DNA of 64,000 nucleotides from a bacterium (GTDB lineage: Bacteria; Bacillota; Bacilli; Lactobacillales; Streptococcaceae): NCBI GenBank assembly GCA_905221385.1, contig CAJNCV010000006.1, forward strand, positions 1 to 64,000, read 5' to 3'. The notes beneath the pieces were generated by a model. It was not told where the DNA came from, ran no database searches, and saw only the letters and a list, made by a program, of their open reading frames with translations. This document shows positions 1 to 9,280 of this stretch, piece by piece; within the stretch, counting starts at the first letter, position 1, and each line of letters opens with the position of its first letter. Made by a program: the position numbers and the translations under genes.

Positions 1-495
1 TCCCAGAACATAATCTCAGGAAGTCGGCTAAAGTCAGGCTTAAAGTGAAAGCCATTGAGCTTGCGGATGACAGTTGATGAACAATATCGGTTATAGAAGT
101 CTTTTCAATCAACTTTTGAGCAATGATAGCACTTGAGACAACGCTTTTTAAGAAAGATTCTGATAGACACACCAGTTGATTCAAGGTAAGGAATCTTAGA
201 AGGTTTTGGAGCTCATATGTTTCATTTGATTTCCACAATCAGGGCAAGATGGAGCTACGTAATCCAGCTTAACAATGATTTCCTTATGGGTATTCCTATT
301 AATGACATCCATAATTTGGATATTAGAATCTTTGATGTCTACCAATTTTGTGATAAAATGTAATGGTTCCATATGATTCTTTCTAATGATGGTTTGATCG
401 CTTTTCATTATAGAGTATATGGGACTTTTTTTCTACAACAAAATATACTCCATCATACCTATAGGGGATTTACTCATTACAAATATTATAGAGCC
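1..495 (-). mobile_element. Degenerate ISL3-family (IS1167-like) element, 5' part
   Basis: Read on the minus strand, this is the N-terminal part of an ISL3-family transposase like pneumococcal IS1167, starting at about 372 with MEPLHFITKL and continuing to the left window edge. It is broken twice. A frameshift near 205 separates the first segment, ending in a CPDCG zinc-finger half, from a segment reading KPSKIPYLE. An internal deletion near 117-122 joins CYHCSK directly to QKLIEKTS, removing about two dozen residues found in the intact enzyme. The outer terminal sequence probably ends at GGCTCTATAAT, reading leftward from about 495. The rest lies outside the window. It is inactive, and the family call is from memory of IS1167. 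Confidence 0.75.
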
Positions 496-537
496 TTTCT
501 TTCGAGTTGAGGTGTGCTAATAAGGAATTTTAAGAGG

Positions 538-638
538 CCTGAAACTACTTTCAGGATAGTCTGTTATATAAAATAGTTTTGAAACTGAAATCTATTCCAC
601 TACAAACTATTGAAAGCGCTTAACAAATGATATATAAT
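538..638 (+). promoter_or_regulatory. nanE-operon promoter with candidate NanR operator and cre-like site
   Basis: A perfect inverted repeat, CCTGAAA-CTAC-TTTCAGG (538-555), lies 57 nt upstream of a -35 box TTGAAA (610-615), with 17 nt to the -10 TATAAT (633-638). A box GAAACTGAAATCTA (581-594) lies 16 nt before -35. TGAAAGCGCTTAAC (611-624) overlaps -35 and matches 11 of 14 positions of the palindrome TGAAAGCGCTTTCA, so it is a candidate CcpA site. The same layout with identical spacing precedes the lyase gene (6114-6212). That NanR binds the repeat is an inference from shared use in the locus. Confidence 0.65.
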
Positions 639-672
639 AAGCCCATAAGAACAAAGAAAGGGAGGAAAGAGG

Positions 673-1371
673 ATGCCACAGATTAGCAAAGAAGCCTTGA
701 TTGAACAAATCAAAGATGGAATCATTGTCTCTTGCCAGGCACTTCCTCACGAACCGCTTTATACAGAAGCGGGAGGGGTTATCCCCTTGCTAGTCAAAGC
801 GGCTGAGCAAGGAGGAGCAGTTGGTATCCGAGCAAACAGTGTTCGCGATATCAAGGAGATCAAGGAGGTTACGAAACTCCCGATTATCGGGATTATCAAA
901 CGTGACTATCCGCCGCAGGAGCCATTCATTACAGCTACGATGAAAGAAGTTGATGAACTGGCTGAACTAGACATTGAGGTCATTGCTCTGGATTGTACCA
1001 AACGTGAACGTTATGATGGTTTGGAAATTCGGGACTTTATCCGACAAGTCAAAGAAAAATATCCGCATCAACTCTTGATGGCTGATACCAGTACTTTTGA
1101 AGAAGGAATAGCTGCAGTTGAAGCAGGGATTGATTTTGTTGGAACAACCCTATCAGGTTATACTTCTTATAGTCCAAAAGTAGACGGTCCAGACTTTGAA
1201 CTGATCAAAAAACTGTGTGAAGCAGGTGTGGATGTCATCGCTGAAGGGAAAATTCATACACCAGAACAAGCCAAACAAATCCTTGAATATGGGGTGCGAG
1301 GCATCGTTGTCGGTGGAGCGATTACTAGACCAAAAGAGATTACGGAGCGCTTTGTTGCCGGTCTTAAATAA
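673..1371 (+). CDS. nanE: N-acetylmannosamine-6-phosphate 2-epimerase
   Basis: A 232-residue TIM-barrel enzyme of the NanE family. It converts ManNAc-6-phosphate to GlcNAc-6-phosphate, the third step of cytoplasmic sialic acid breakdown after the lyase and kinase encoded downstream (6272, 7207). The family pattern is clear: [10 protein letters not shown] near the N terminus, the [10 protein letters not shown] strand, and a C-terminal phosphate-binding stretch with [14 protein letters not shown]. Length is normal for the family. The start ATG follows GGAGGAAAGAGG at a good distance. It is the first gene of the locus and follows the promoter at 610-638. A gap of 114 nt separates it from the solute-binding protein gene, so the two are probably co-transcribed. 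Confidence 0.93.
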   Translation: MPQISKEALIEQIKDGIIVSCQALPHEPLYTEAGGVIPLLVKAAEQGGAVGIRANSVRDIKEIKEVTKLPIIGIIKRDYPPQEPFITATMKEVDELAELDIEVIALDCTKRERYDGLEIRDFIRQVKEKYPHQLLMADTSTFEEGIAAVEAGIDFVGTTLSGYTSYSPKVDGPDFELIKKLCEAGVDVIAEGKIHTPEQAKQILEYGVRGIVVGGAITRPKEITERFVAGLK

Positions 1372-1434
1372 CACAATCTCAAAAAAGAGGAGAGTGGTCG
1401 ATGCGTCGGAGAAAATGAAAACGTATACAAATAG

Positions 1435-2814
<1,380 letters not shown>

Positions 2815-2832
2815 GCACTAAGTCAGATTGAT

Positions 2833-2882
2833 TCCCCCTTTTCCCTGTGCACTGTGGTGTAAGAAAAGGGGGACTTTTGTTT
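2833..2882 (+). terminator. Internal terminator/attenuator between satA and satB
   Basis: Perfect 10 bp stem TCCCCCTTTT (2833-2842) / AAAAGGGGGA (2864-2873) followed by CTTTTGTTTG. It lies inside the transporter operon, directly after the binding-protein gene. Partial termination here would give more binding protein than permease, a common arrangement for ABC importers. Confidence 0.75.
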
Positions 2883-3011
2883 GAAATGGTAGGAACTGTC
2901 ACGAAATTAAAATGAAGTTCTTACATAAGCGAATCTTAAAAAATTTCATTTTGATTTTAAAACAGTTCAAGAAAATCAAAAACTATTCTATTTGAAAGAG
3001 AGGTGCCGACT

Positions 3012-3899
3012 GTGAAAGTCAATAAAATTCGTATGCGGGAAACAGTGATTTCCTATGCTTTCCTAGCACCAGTATTATTCTTCTTTGTCATCTTTGTCTT
3101 GGCTCCTATGATTATGGGATTCATTACAAGTTTCTTTAACTACTCCATGACTAAATTTGAGTTTGTGGGCTTAGATAACTACATTCGCATGTTTAAAGAC
3201 CCTGTCTTTACCAAGTCTTTGATCAATACCGTTATTCTGGTTATTGGGTCTGTTCCGATTGTGGTTCTCTTCTCGCTCTTTGTAGCATCTCAAACCTATC
3301 ATCAAAATGCCATTGCCCGTTCTTTCTATCGTTTCGTCTTCTTCCTTCCTGTAGTTACAGGTAGTGTTGCCGTAACGGTTGTATGGAAATGGATCTATGA
3401 CCCCCTATCAGGGATTCTAAACTTTGTCCTTAAGTCAAGCCACATCATCAGCCAAAATATTTCTTGGCTGGGTGACAAAAACTGGGCTTTGCTAGCGATT
3501 ATGATTATCCTTTTGACAACATCTGTTGGTCAACCGATTATCCTTTATATCGCTGCCATGGGGAATATTGATAACTCACTAGTTGAAGCAGCACGTGTTG
3601 ACGGTGCGACTGAGTTTCAAGTCTTCTGGAAGATCAAATGGCCTAGCCTTCTTCCAACAACTCTTTACATCGCGATTATTACAACCATCAACTCATTCCA
3701 ATGTTTCGCTTTGATTCAGCTCTTGACTTCTGGTGGTCCAAACTACTCAACAAGTACCTTGATGTACTACCTTTACGAAAAAGCCTTCCAATTGACAGAA
3801 TACGGCTATGCCAATACTATCGGTGTCTTCTTGGCCGTGATGATTGCCATTGTCAGCTTTGCTCAATTCAAGATCCTCGGAAACGACGTAGAATACTAA
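3012..3899 (+). CDS. satB: Sugar ABC transporter permease (SatB-like, MalF type)
   Basis: Membrane permease of the binding-protein-dependent sugar transporter family, with about six predicted helices. The cytoplasmic EAA loop reads VEAARVDGATEFQVFWKIKWP, diagnostic for contact with the ATPase subunit. I chose the GTG at 3012 because AAAGAGAGG (2995-3003) stands 8 nt before it. An in-frame GTG at 3003 overlaps that ribosome-binding site and is less likely. Paired with the MalG-type permease 15 nt downstream, it forms the membrane channel of the presumed sialic acid importer. Confidence 0.85.
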   Translation: MKVNKIRMRETVISYAFLAPVLFFFVIFVLAPMIMGFITSFFNYSMTKFEFVGLDNYIRMFKDPVFTKSLINTVILVIGSVPIVVLFSLFVASQTYHQNAIARSFYRFVFFLPVVTGSVAVTVVWKWIYDPLSGILNFVLKSSHIISQNISWLGDKNWALLAIMIILLTTSVGQPIILYIAAMGNIDNSLVEAARVDGATEFQVFWKIKWPSLLPTTLYIAIITTINSFQCFALIQLLTSGGPNYSTSTLMYYLYEKAFQLTEYGYANTIGVFLAVMIAIVSFAQFKILGNDVEY

Positions 3900-3914
3900 A
3901 GAAAGGAGACAGTT

Positions 3915-4754
3915 ATGCAACCTACACAAAAGAAACCTTTAACAGCTTTCACTGTTATTTCAACGATTATCTTGCTCTTGTTGACCGTACTGTTCATCTT
4001 TCCATTCTACTGGATCTTGACAGGGGCCTTCAAATCACAGCCTGATACCATTATGATTCCACCACAATGGTTCCCTAAAATGCCAACCATGGAAAACTTC
4101 CAACAACTCATGGTGCAAAACCCTGCTATGCAGTGGATGTGGAACTCTGTATTTATCTCACTAGTAACTATGTTCCTAGTCTGTGCAACCTCTTCTCTAG
4201 CAGGCTATGTCTTGGCTAAAAAACGTTTCTATGGTCAACGCATCCTCTTTGCAGTCTTTATCGCTGCCATGGCTCTTCCAAAACAAGTTGTCCTTGTACC
4301 ATTGGTACGTATCGTTAACTTCATGGGAATTCACGATACTCTTTGGGCAGTGATCTTGCCTTTGATTGGATGGCCATTTGGGGTTTTCCTCATGAAACAG
4401 TTCAGCGAAAACATCCCTACAGAATTGCTTGAATCAGCTAAAATCGACGGTTGTGGTGAGATTCGTACCTTCTGGAGCGTAGCCTTCCCTATCGTGAAAC
4501 CAGGATTTGCAGCCCTTGCGATCTTTACCTTCATCAATACTTGGAACGACTACTTTATGCAGTTGGTTATGTTGACTTCACGTCAAAACTTGACCATCTC
4601 ACTCGGGGTTGCGACCATGCAGGCCGAAATGGCAACCAACTATGGTTTGATCATGGCGGGTGCAGCTCTTGCAGCCGTGCCAATCGTAACCGTCTTCCTT
4701 GTCTTCCAAAAATCCTTCACTCAAGGGATTACTATGGGAGCTGTTAAAGGATAA
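3915..4754 (+). CDS. satC: Sugar ABC transporter permease (SatC-like, MalG type)
   Basis: A 279-residue MalG/CUT1-type permease and partner of the upstream MalF-type protein. It has an N-terminal helix, a periplasmic-type loop, several further helices, and the EAA motif ESAKIDGCGEIRTFWSVAFP. The usual MalG-type C terminus ends soon after the last helix (TMGAVKG). The start ATG follows AAAGGAGAC. The gene is the last of the transporter block. An imperfect-palindromic repeat and a long inverted repeat follow before yhcH. Confidence 0.85.
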   Translation: MQPTQKKPLTAFTVISTIILLLLTVLFIFPFYWILTGAFKSQPDTIMIPPQWFPKMPTMENFQQLMVQNPAMQWMWNSVFISLVTMFLVCATSSLAGYVLAKKRFYGQRILFAVFIAAMALPKQVVLVPLVRIVNFMGIHDTLWAVILPLIGWPFGVFLMKQFSENIPTELLESAKIDGCGEIRTFWSVAFPIVKPGFAALAIFTFINTWNDYFMQLVMLTSRQNLTISLGVATMQAEMATNYGLIMAGAALAAVPIVTVFLVFQKSFTQGITMGAVKG

Positions 4755-4761
4755 GATTCTG

Positions 4762-4858
4762 CGAAAATCGAGTTTAAACTACATCAGCATCACCTTGCCA
4801 TACTTAAGTATTGTCTGCGGTTAGCTTTCTAGTTTGTTCTTCGATTTTCATTGAGTAT
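4762..4858 (-). repeat. Imperfect-palindromic intergenic repeat, short copy
   Basis: Read on the minus strand this begins ATACTCAATGAAAATC, continues with an AACAAACTAGAAAGCTA segment and ends with a GATTTTCG arm. It is the same repeat family as the longer copy at 50916-51111, with the central part deleted. Such elements are common between genes in the S. mitis/pneumoniae group. It is distinct from BOX and RUP as I know them. Confidence 0.7.
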
Positions 4859-4874
4859 AAGAGAATACAGAGTT

Positions 4875-4934
4875 ATAAGTGTCTACAAAATGGAGAGTAT
4901 GCAATTACTTCGTGAAGTTTTGTCAGACACTTAT
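4875..4934. repeat. 60 bp inverted repeat upstream of yhcH
   Basis: Arms ATAAGTGTCTACAAAA (4875-4890) and TTTTGTCAGACACTTAT (4918-4934) pair almost perfectly, with one extra base and a 27 nt loop. No T-run follows, so it does not look like a simple terminator. It could be a miniature element or an mRNA structure that stabilises or insulates the downstream message. Confidence 0.6.
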
Positions 4935-4982
4935 CAACTTAATTTATGATTTTAGTTAACTATCAGAAACGAAGGAAACAGT

Positions 4983-5435
4983 ATGATTTTTGACGATTTG
5001 AAAAACATCGCCTTTTACAAGGGAATCCATCCCAATCTAGACAAGGCTATCGACTATCTCTATCAGCACCGTAAGGATTCTTTCGAACTCGGTAAGTATG
5101 AGATTGACGGGGACAAGGTCTTTCTAGTTGTTCAGGAAAATGTCCTCAATCAAGCTAAAAATGATCAATTTGAACACCATAAGAATTATGCAGACTTGCA
5201 TTTGCTGGTAGAAGGACATGAATATTCGAGCTACGGTTCACGTATCAAAGACGAAGCAGTAGCATTCGACGAAGCGAGCGACATTGGCTTTGTCCATTGT
5301 CATGAAAAATACCCACTCTTGTTGGGCTATCACAATTTTGCAATTTTCTTCCCAGGAGAACCACACCAGCCAAATGGCTACGCAGGGATGGAAGAAAAAG
5401 TTCGCAAGTATCTCTTTAAAATTTTGATTGATTAA
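4983..5435 (+). CDS. YhcH/YjgK/YiaL family protein (probable sialic acid anomerase, NanQ-like)
   Basis: A 150-residue protein of the YhcH/YjgK/YiaL (DUF386) beta-sandwich family. Conserved family features seen are HHKNYADLHLLVEGHE and the C-terminal FFPGEPHQPN, which supply metal-binding His/Glu residues. The Escherichia coli member in the nan operon (NanQ) speeds anomerisation of N-acetylneuraminate so that the lyase receives the right form. The same role is likely here, between the transporter and lyase genes. The start ATG follows GAAGGAAACAGT. The next gene begins 21 nt downstream, so the two are co-transcribed. Confidence 0.82.
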   Translation: MIFDDLKNIAFYKGIHPNLDKAIDYLYQHRKDSFELGKYEIDGDKVFLVVQENVLNQAKNDQFEHHKNYADLHLLVEGHEYSSYGSRIKDEAVAFDEASDIGFVHCHEKYPLLLGYHNFAIFFPGEPHQPNGYAGMEEKVRKYLFKILID

Positions 5436-5455
5436 AAGAATCAGGAGGAGCAAAC

Positions 5456-6100
5456 ATGGCACAAAAAGGAGTAAGCCTTATCAAGGCAGCATTTGATACA
5501 GATAATTTTCTCATGCGTTTCAGTGAGAAGGTCTTGGATATCGTCACAGTCAATCTTCTTTTTGTCGTCTCTTGTTTGCCCATTGTGACGATTGGAGTGG
5601 CGAAAATCAGCCTCTATGAAACCATGTTTGAGATTAAGAGAAGCAGACGGGTACCAGTCTTTAGAACTTATCTAAGAGCCTTCAAGCAAAATCTGAAACT
5701 GGGTTTCCAGTTAGGTTTGCTGGAGTTAGGCGTTGTGTCATTAAGCCTTCTAGACCTCTATCTCTTCTGGGGACAGACAGCTTTGCCTTTCCAACTTGTG
5801 AAAGCTATTTGTTTGGGGATTCTCATCTTCCTCACTCTCGTGATGCTGGCTAGCTATCCCATCGCTGCGCGCTATGATTTGTCTTGGAAAGAAGTGCTGC
5901 AAAAAGGGCTTATCTTGGCAAGTTTTAACTTTCCTTGGTTCTTCCTCATTTTAGCTATTCTCTTTCTCATAGTGATGGTTCTTTATCTATCCGCCTTCAC
6001 TCTCCTTTTGGGTGGATCGGCCTTTATCCTCTTTGGTTTTGGTTTGCTGGTCTTTCTCCAAGCAGGATTGATGGAGAAAATTTTCGCCAAATACCAGTAG
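5456..6100 (+). CDS. YesL family (DUF624) membrane protein
   Basis: A 214-residue integral membrane protein of the YesL/DUF624 family, with four to five hydrophobic helices and the conserved N-terminal pattern NLLFVVSCLPIVTIG preceded by an amphipathic segment. Members often sit next to sugar ABC importers of the CUT1 class. Their function is not established, and a helper role for the transporter is only suggested by context. The start follows AGGAGGAGC. It is the last gene before the second promoter of the locus (6114-6212). Confidence 0.8.
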   Translation: MAQKGVSLIKAAFDTDNFLMRFSEKVLDIVTVNLLFVVSCLPIVTIGVAKISLYETMFEIKRSRRVPVFRTYLRAFKQNLKLGFQLGLLELGVVSLSLLDLYLFWGQTALPFQLVKAICLGILIFLTLVMLASYPIAARYDLSWKEVLQKGLILASFNFPWFFLILAILFLIVMVLYLSAFTLLLGGSAFILFGFGLLVFLQAGLMEKIFAKYQ

Positions 6101-6113
6101 GATGAGGTGTTTC

Positions 6114-6212
6114 TGAAACTACTTTCAATCGTTACAGTTTCTAAAATACAAGTAGAAACTAAAATCTAAGTGTATACAAGATATTGAAAGCGATTTTCAC
6201 AAGGTGTATACT
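6114..6212 (+). promoter_or_regulatory. Lyase-operon promoter with candidate NanR operator and cre-like site
   Basis: TGAAA-CTAC-TTTCA (6114-6127) lies 57 nt before -35 TTGAAA (6184-6189), and TATACT (6207-6212) follows after 17 nt. GAAACTAAAATCTA (6155-6168) repeats the box found at 581-594, again 16 nt before -35, and is itself the right half of AGTTTC...GAAACT (6136-6160). TGAAAGCGATTTTC (6185-6198) overlaps -35 as a cre-like site (11 of 14). The spacing matches the nanE promoter exactly. Confidence 0.65.
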
Positions 6213-6271
6213 AAACTTGTAAAAAATAGAACTGCTCTCAGCAGAAAAAAAGAAATCTTAGGAGAAAATCT

Positions 6272-7189
6272 ATGTCAGATTTGAAAAAATACGAAGGTGT
6301 CATTCCAGCCTTCTACGCATGTTATGATGATCAAGGAGAAGTCAGTCCAGAGCGTACGCGTGCCTTGGTTCAATACTTCATTGATAAGGGAGTTCAAGGT
6401 CTCTATGTCAATGGTTCTTCTGGTGAATGTATCTACCAAAGTGTGGCAGACCGCAAGTTGATTTTGGAAGAAGTCATGGCAGTTGCTAAAGGGAAATTGA
6501 CCATCATTGTTCACGTTGCTTGCAACAATACCAAAGACAGTATGGAACTTGCTCGCCACGCAGAAAGTTTGGGTGTAGATGCCATTGCAACGATTCCGCC
6601 GATTTACTTCCGCTTGCCAGAATACTCAGTTGCCAAATACTGGAACGATATCAGTTCTGCAGCTCCAAACACAGACTACGTGATTTACAACATTCCTCAA
6701 TTGGCAGGAGTTGCTTTGACTCCAAGTCTCTATACTGAAATGTTGAAGAATCCTCGTGTTATTGGTGTTAAGAACTCTTCTATGCCAGTTCAAGATATCC
6801 AAACCTTTGTCAGCCTTGGTGGAGAAGACCACATCGTCTTTAATGGTCCAGATGAACAGTTCCTAGGTGGTCGCCTCATGGGTGCCAAAGCTGGTATTGG
6901 TGGTACTTATGGTGCTATGCCAGAACTCTTCTTGAAACTCAATCAGTTGATTGCTGAGAAAGACTTGGAAACAGCTCGTGAATTGCAATACGCTATCAAC
7001 GCAATCATCAGCAAACTCACTTCTGCACATGGAAATATGTACGGTGTCATCAAAGAAGTCTTGAAGATCAATGAAGGACTTAACATTGGATCAGTTCGTT
7101 CACCATTGACACCAGTGACTGAAGAAGATCGACCAGTTGTAGAAGCAGCAGCGCAATTGATTCGTGAAACCAAGGAGCGCTTCCTCTAA
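6272..7189 (+). CDS. nanA: N-acetylneuraminate lyase
   Basis: A 305-residue DapA/NAL-superfamily TIM barrel that splits N-acetylneuraminate into ManNAc and pyruvate, the first catabolic step in the cytoplasm. The carboxylate-binding NGSSGE motif, the YNIP motif with the catalytic Tyr, and GVKNSS with the Schiff-base Lys are all present. Length is normal. The start follows TTAGGAGAAAATCT. It forms an operon with the ROK kinase 17 nt downstream under the promoter at 6184-6212. Naming caution: in pneumococcal literature nanA usually means the neuraminidase, which is not encoded in this window. Confidence 0.93.
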   Translation: MSDLKKYEGVIPAFYACYDDQGEVSPERTRALVQYFIDKGVQGLYVNGSSGECIYQSVADRKLILEEVMAVAKGKLTIIVHVACNNTKDSMELARHAESLGVDAIATIPPIYFRLPEYSVAKYWNDISSAAPNTDYVIYNIPQLAGVALTPSLYTEMLKNPRVIGVKNSSMPVQDIQTFVSLGGEDHIVFNGPDEQFLGGRLMGAKAGIGGTYGAMPELFLKLNQLIAEKDLETARELQYAINAIISKLTSAHGNMYGVIKEVLKINEGLNIGSVRSPLTPVTEEDRPVVEAAAQLIRETKERFL

Positions 7190-7206
7190 TCCATAAGGAG
7201 GTATTT

Positions 7207-8091
7207 ATGACACACTACGTTGCAATTGATATCGGTGGAACCAACATCAAATATGGTTTGATTGACCAAGAAGGCCAACTTGTTGAATCGCATGAAATGC
7301 CAACCGAGGCGCATAAGGGTGGACCTCATATCTTACAAAAGACAAAAGATATCGTAGCCAGCTATTTAGAAAAAGGCCCAGTAGCAGGTGTTGCCATTTC
7401 TTCTGCAGGAATGGTGGATCCTGATAAGGGTGAGATTTTCTATGCTGGTCCTCAGATTCCCAACTATGCAGGAACCCAGTTCAAGAAGGAAATCGAGACG
7501 AGTTTTGCGATTCCTTGTGAGATTGAAAATGATGTCAACTGTGCAGGTCTTGCTGAGGCAGTATCTGGTTCAGGTAAGGGAGCGAGTGTCACACTTTGCT
7601 TGACCATTGGAACCGGTATCGGTGGTTGCTTGATTATGGATGGGAAAGTCTTCCATGGATTTAGCAACTCAGCTTGCGAAGTCGGTTATATGCATATGCA
7701 GGATGGAGCTTTCCAAGATCTCGCTTCTACGACAGCTTTGGTAGAATATGTGGCAGCAGCTCATGGAGATTCAGTTGATCAGTGGAATGGCCGACGCATC
7801 TTTAAGGAAGCTACCGAAGGAAACAAAATCTGTATGGCTGGTATCGACCGTATGGTAGACTATCTAGGAAAAGGTCTGGCAAATATTTGTTACGTTGCCA
7901 ATCCAGAAGTGGTCATTCTTGGTGGCGGCATCATGGGGCAAGAGGCTATTCTCAAACCGAAGATCCGCACAGCCTTGAAGGCGGCCTTGGTACCAAGTCT
8001 AGCTGAAAAAACACGATTGGAATTTGCCCATCACCAAAATACAGCAGGGATGCTCGGTGCCTATTATCATTTCAAAACAAAACAATCCTAG
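7207..8091 (+). CDS. nanK: ROK family kinase, probable N-acetylmannosamine kinase
   Basis: A 294-residue ROK-family sugar kinase. It starts YVAIDIGGTNIK (phosphate-binding loop), has IENDVNCAGLAE and TIGTGIGG, and a C-terminal VVILGGGI. The CxCGxxGCxE zinc site of many ROK proteins is not visible, as in other streptococcal members. Between the lyase and the epimerase step, the expected reaction is ATP-dependent phosphorylation of ManNAc to ManNAc-6-P. The start follows AAGGAGGTATTT. The last 30 codons are repeated with silent changes at 9173-9266 (see findings), and the transcription terminator hairpin expected after the gene is cut off in this copy. Confidence 0.88.
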   Translation: MTHYVAIDIGGTNIKYGLIDQEGQLVESHEMPTEAHKGGPHILQKTKDIVASYLEKGPVAGVAISSAGMVDPDKGEIFYAGPQIPNYAGTQFKKEIETSFAIPCEIENDVNCAGLAEAVSGSGKGASVTLCLTIGTGIGGCLIMDGKVFHGFSNSACEVGYMHMQDGAFQDLASTTALVEYVAAAHGDSVDQWNGRRIFKEATEGNKICMAGIDRMVDYLGKGLANICYVANPEVVILGGGIMGQEAILKPKIRTALKAALVPSLAEKTRLEFAHHQNTAGMLGAYYHFKTKQS

Positions 8092-8096
8092 TTTGG
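8003..8096 (+). repeat. Direct repeat, copy 1 (nanK 3' end)
   Basis: These 94 bp are repeated at 9173-9266, 1170 bp downstream, with six differences. Five are silent in the nanK frame and one changes the TAG stop to CAG. The match stops in the middle of a terminator hairpin that is complete only in copy 2. Confidence 0.9.
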
Positions 8097-8568
8097 AATT
8101 ATAGAATTAAGAAGAACACTTGATCACTACTTGAGTGAAAAATGTTTTGCTTAATTCTTTTTTTGGTTATGGAAAAACTGTCAAGGTATATGAAAAGTAG
8201 CGGAAAGACCTATCAAGACCATTATGCGGCCTTGCTTCATGGGTATGAGAAAGACAAAGAAGAATTATAAAGAAAATGAACGATAGGAGCAGAGTTCCTA
8301 CCGTCTAAGAATATATGAGAGGAGATATCCTTTAAGATAATCTTAGAAGACAGCGCAAGCTCTCTAAATACTAAACCTAAGCCAAGAAGAAAAAAATGAT
8401 ATAATGAGATGGACGAAAAATTGATAAATTGGAAGTTGACGAGATGATTGGTTTAATGACGAATTAGAAGTAGTAGAATCAACTCAAAAAGTATGGAGGC
8501 ATAGTATGTGTGGAATTTCTACCGATTTATAAAATAATAAATTTACAGAATATAGATCGGAGGCAATT
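8097..8568 (+). other. Insert region with decayed sequence and one tiny ORF
   Basis: This is a gene-poor stretch between nanK and the GNAT gene. A 33-codon ORF at 8169-8270 (starting MEKLSRYMKS, no clear ribosome-binding site) looks like a gene remnant. Around 8409-8530 there are short coding-like pieces broken by stops: MDEKLINWK, then in another frame a piece ending CGISTDL with stop at 8532. A promoter-like TGATATAATGAG lies near 8398. I do not recognise the source genes. The composition is more AT-rich than the flanking nan genes, which fits imported and decaying DNA. Confidence 0.5.
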
Positions 8569-9039
8569 ATGGATTATGTAATTAGAGAATTAAAGCAGAA
8601 TGAAATTAATTTATTGGATACTTTTCTATATGAGGCTATTTTTATTCCTGAAGGAGTACAAGCGCCGCCCAAAGATATTATAAAACATCCCGATTTACAA
8701 ATATATGTTGCTGATTTTGGCAAGAATGATGATGTATGTTATGTAGCGGATTTGGATGGAAAGGTAGTAGGAGCTGTATGGACTCGTATCATCAATGATT
8801 ATGGTCATGTTGATGACACAACACCCTCTCTTTCCATTTCTCTTCTCAAGGAATATAGGAATTTGGGAATTGGAACTGAACTTATGAAACAAATTCTTTT
8901 GACCTTGAAAGAGCGAGAATATAAGCAAGTGTCATTATCGGTTCAAAAGATAAACTATGCAGTGGGTATGTATAAAAAAGTAGGCTTTGAAGTTGTTCGT
9001 GAAAATGAAGAGGACTATGTCATGATTTGTAAACTTTAG
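8569..9039 (+). CDS. GNAT family N-acetyltransferase
   Basis: A 156-residue GNAT acyltransferase. The acetyl-CoA-binding motif is visible as LLKEYRNLGIGTELMKQIL (Q/RxxGxG/A type), followed by the beta5 strand and YKKVGFEVV near the C terminus. The substrate cannot be told from the sequence; family members modify small molecules or protein N termini. The start follows GGAGGCAATT. The gene is more AT-rich than its neighbours and lies in the insert bounded by the two nanK 3' repeats, so it is an acquired passenger unrelated to sialic acid use. Confidence 0.8.
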   Translation: MDYVIRELKQNEINLLDTFLYEAIFIPEGVQAPPKDIIKHPDLQIYVADFGKNDDVCYVADLDGKVVGAVWTRIINDYGHVDDTTPSLSISLLKEYRNLGIGTELMKQILLTLKEREYKQVSLSVQKINYAVGMYKKVGFEVVRENEEDYVMICKL

Positions 9040-9094
9040 TTTCTGGTAACTTCCAGTTTTTCGTAGTAAAAAAACAAATAGGATATTACCAAGA

Positions 9095-9130
9095 GGAAGT
9101 AAAAGGCAAATAGCCGATACTTCCTTTTTC
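9095..9130 (+). terminator. Terminator after the GNAT gene
   Basis: Stem GGAAGTA (9095-9101) / TACTTCC (9118-9124) followed by TTTTTC. Confidence 0.6.
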
Positions 9131-9163
9131 TTGTCAAAAATTCAAAAACGCAAAGGAGAATTT

Positions 9164-9190
9164 ATGGAAGAACTGAAAAAACACGATTAG
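9164..9190 (+). pseudogene. Stub of a truncated gene at the recombination junction
   Basis: A well-formed start (AAAGGAG at 9152-9158, ATG at 9164) reads only eight codons, MEELKKHD, then stops, because it runs out of frame into the second nanK 3' copy beginning at 9173. It looks like the first few codons of an unknown gene fused to foreign sequence at the border of the insert. Confidence 0.45.
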
Positions 9191-9266
9191 AATTTGCCCA
9201 TCACCAAAATACAGCAGGGATGTTGGGAGCCTATTATCATTTCAAGACAAAACAATCCCAGTTTGG
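9173..9266 (+). repeat. Direct repeat, copy 2 (nanK 3' end)
   Basis: Partner of 8003-8096. In this copy the nanK reading frame has CAG instead of the TAG stop and would run on past the hairpin into the region that encodes nanR on the other strand. It has no start codon and is not a gene. Confidence 0.9.
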
Positions 9267-9280
9267 TTCAACCAAACTAG
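9258..9280. terminator. Hairpin between converging nanK and nanR
   Basis: AGTTTGGTT (9260-9268), C, AACCAAACT (9270-9278): a perfect 9 bp stem with a one-base loop by sequence. It overlaps the nanR stop codon (9277-9279). It probably served nanK transcripts arriving from the left before the insertion. Confidence 0.55.

Noticed and set aside
1..495. Active insertion sequence
   Set aside because: Frameshift and internal deletion in the transposase part exclude activity of this copy.
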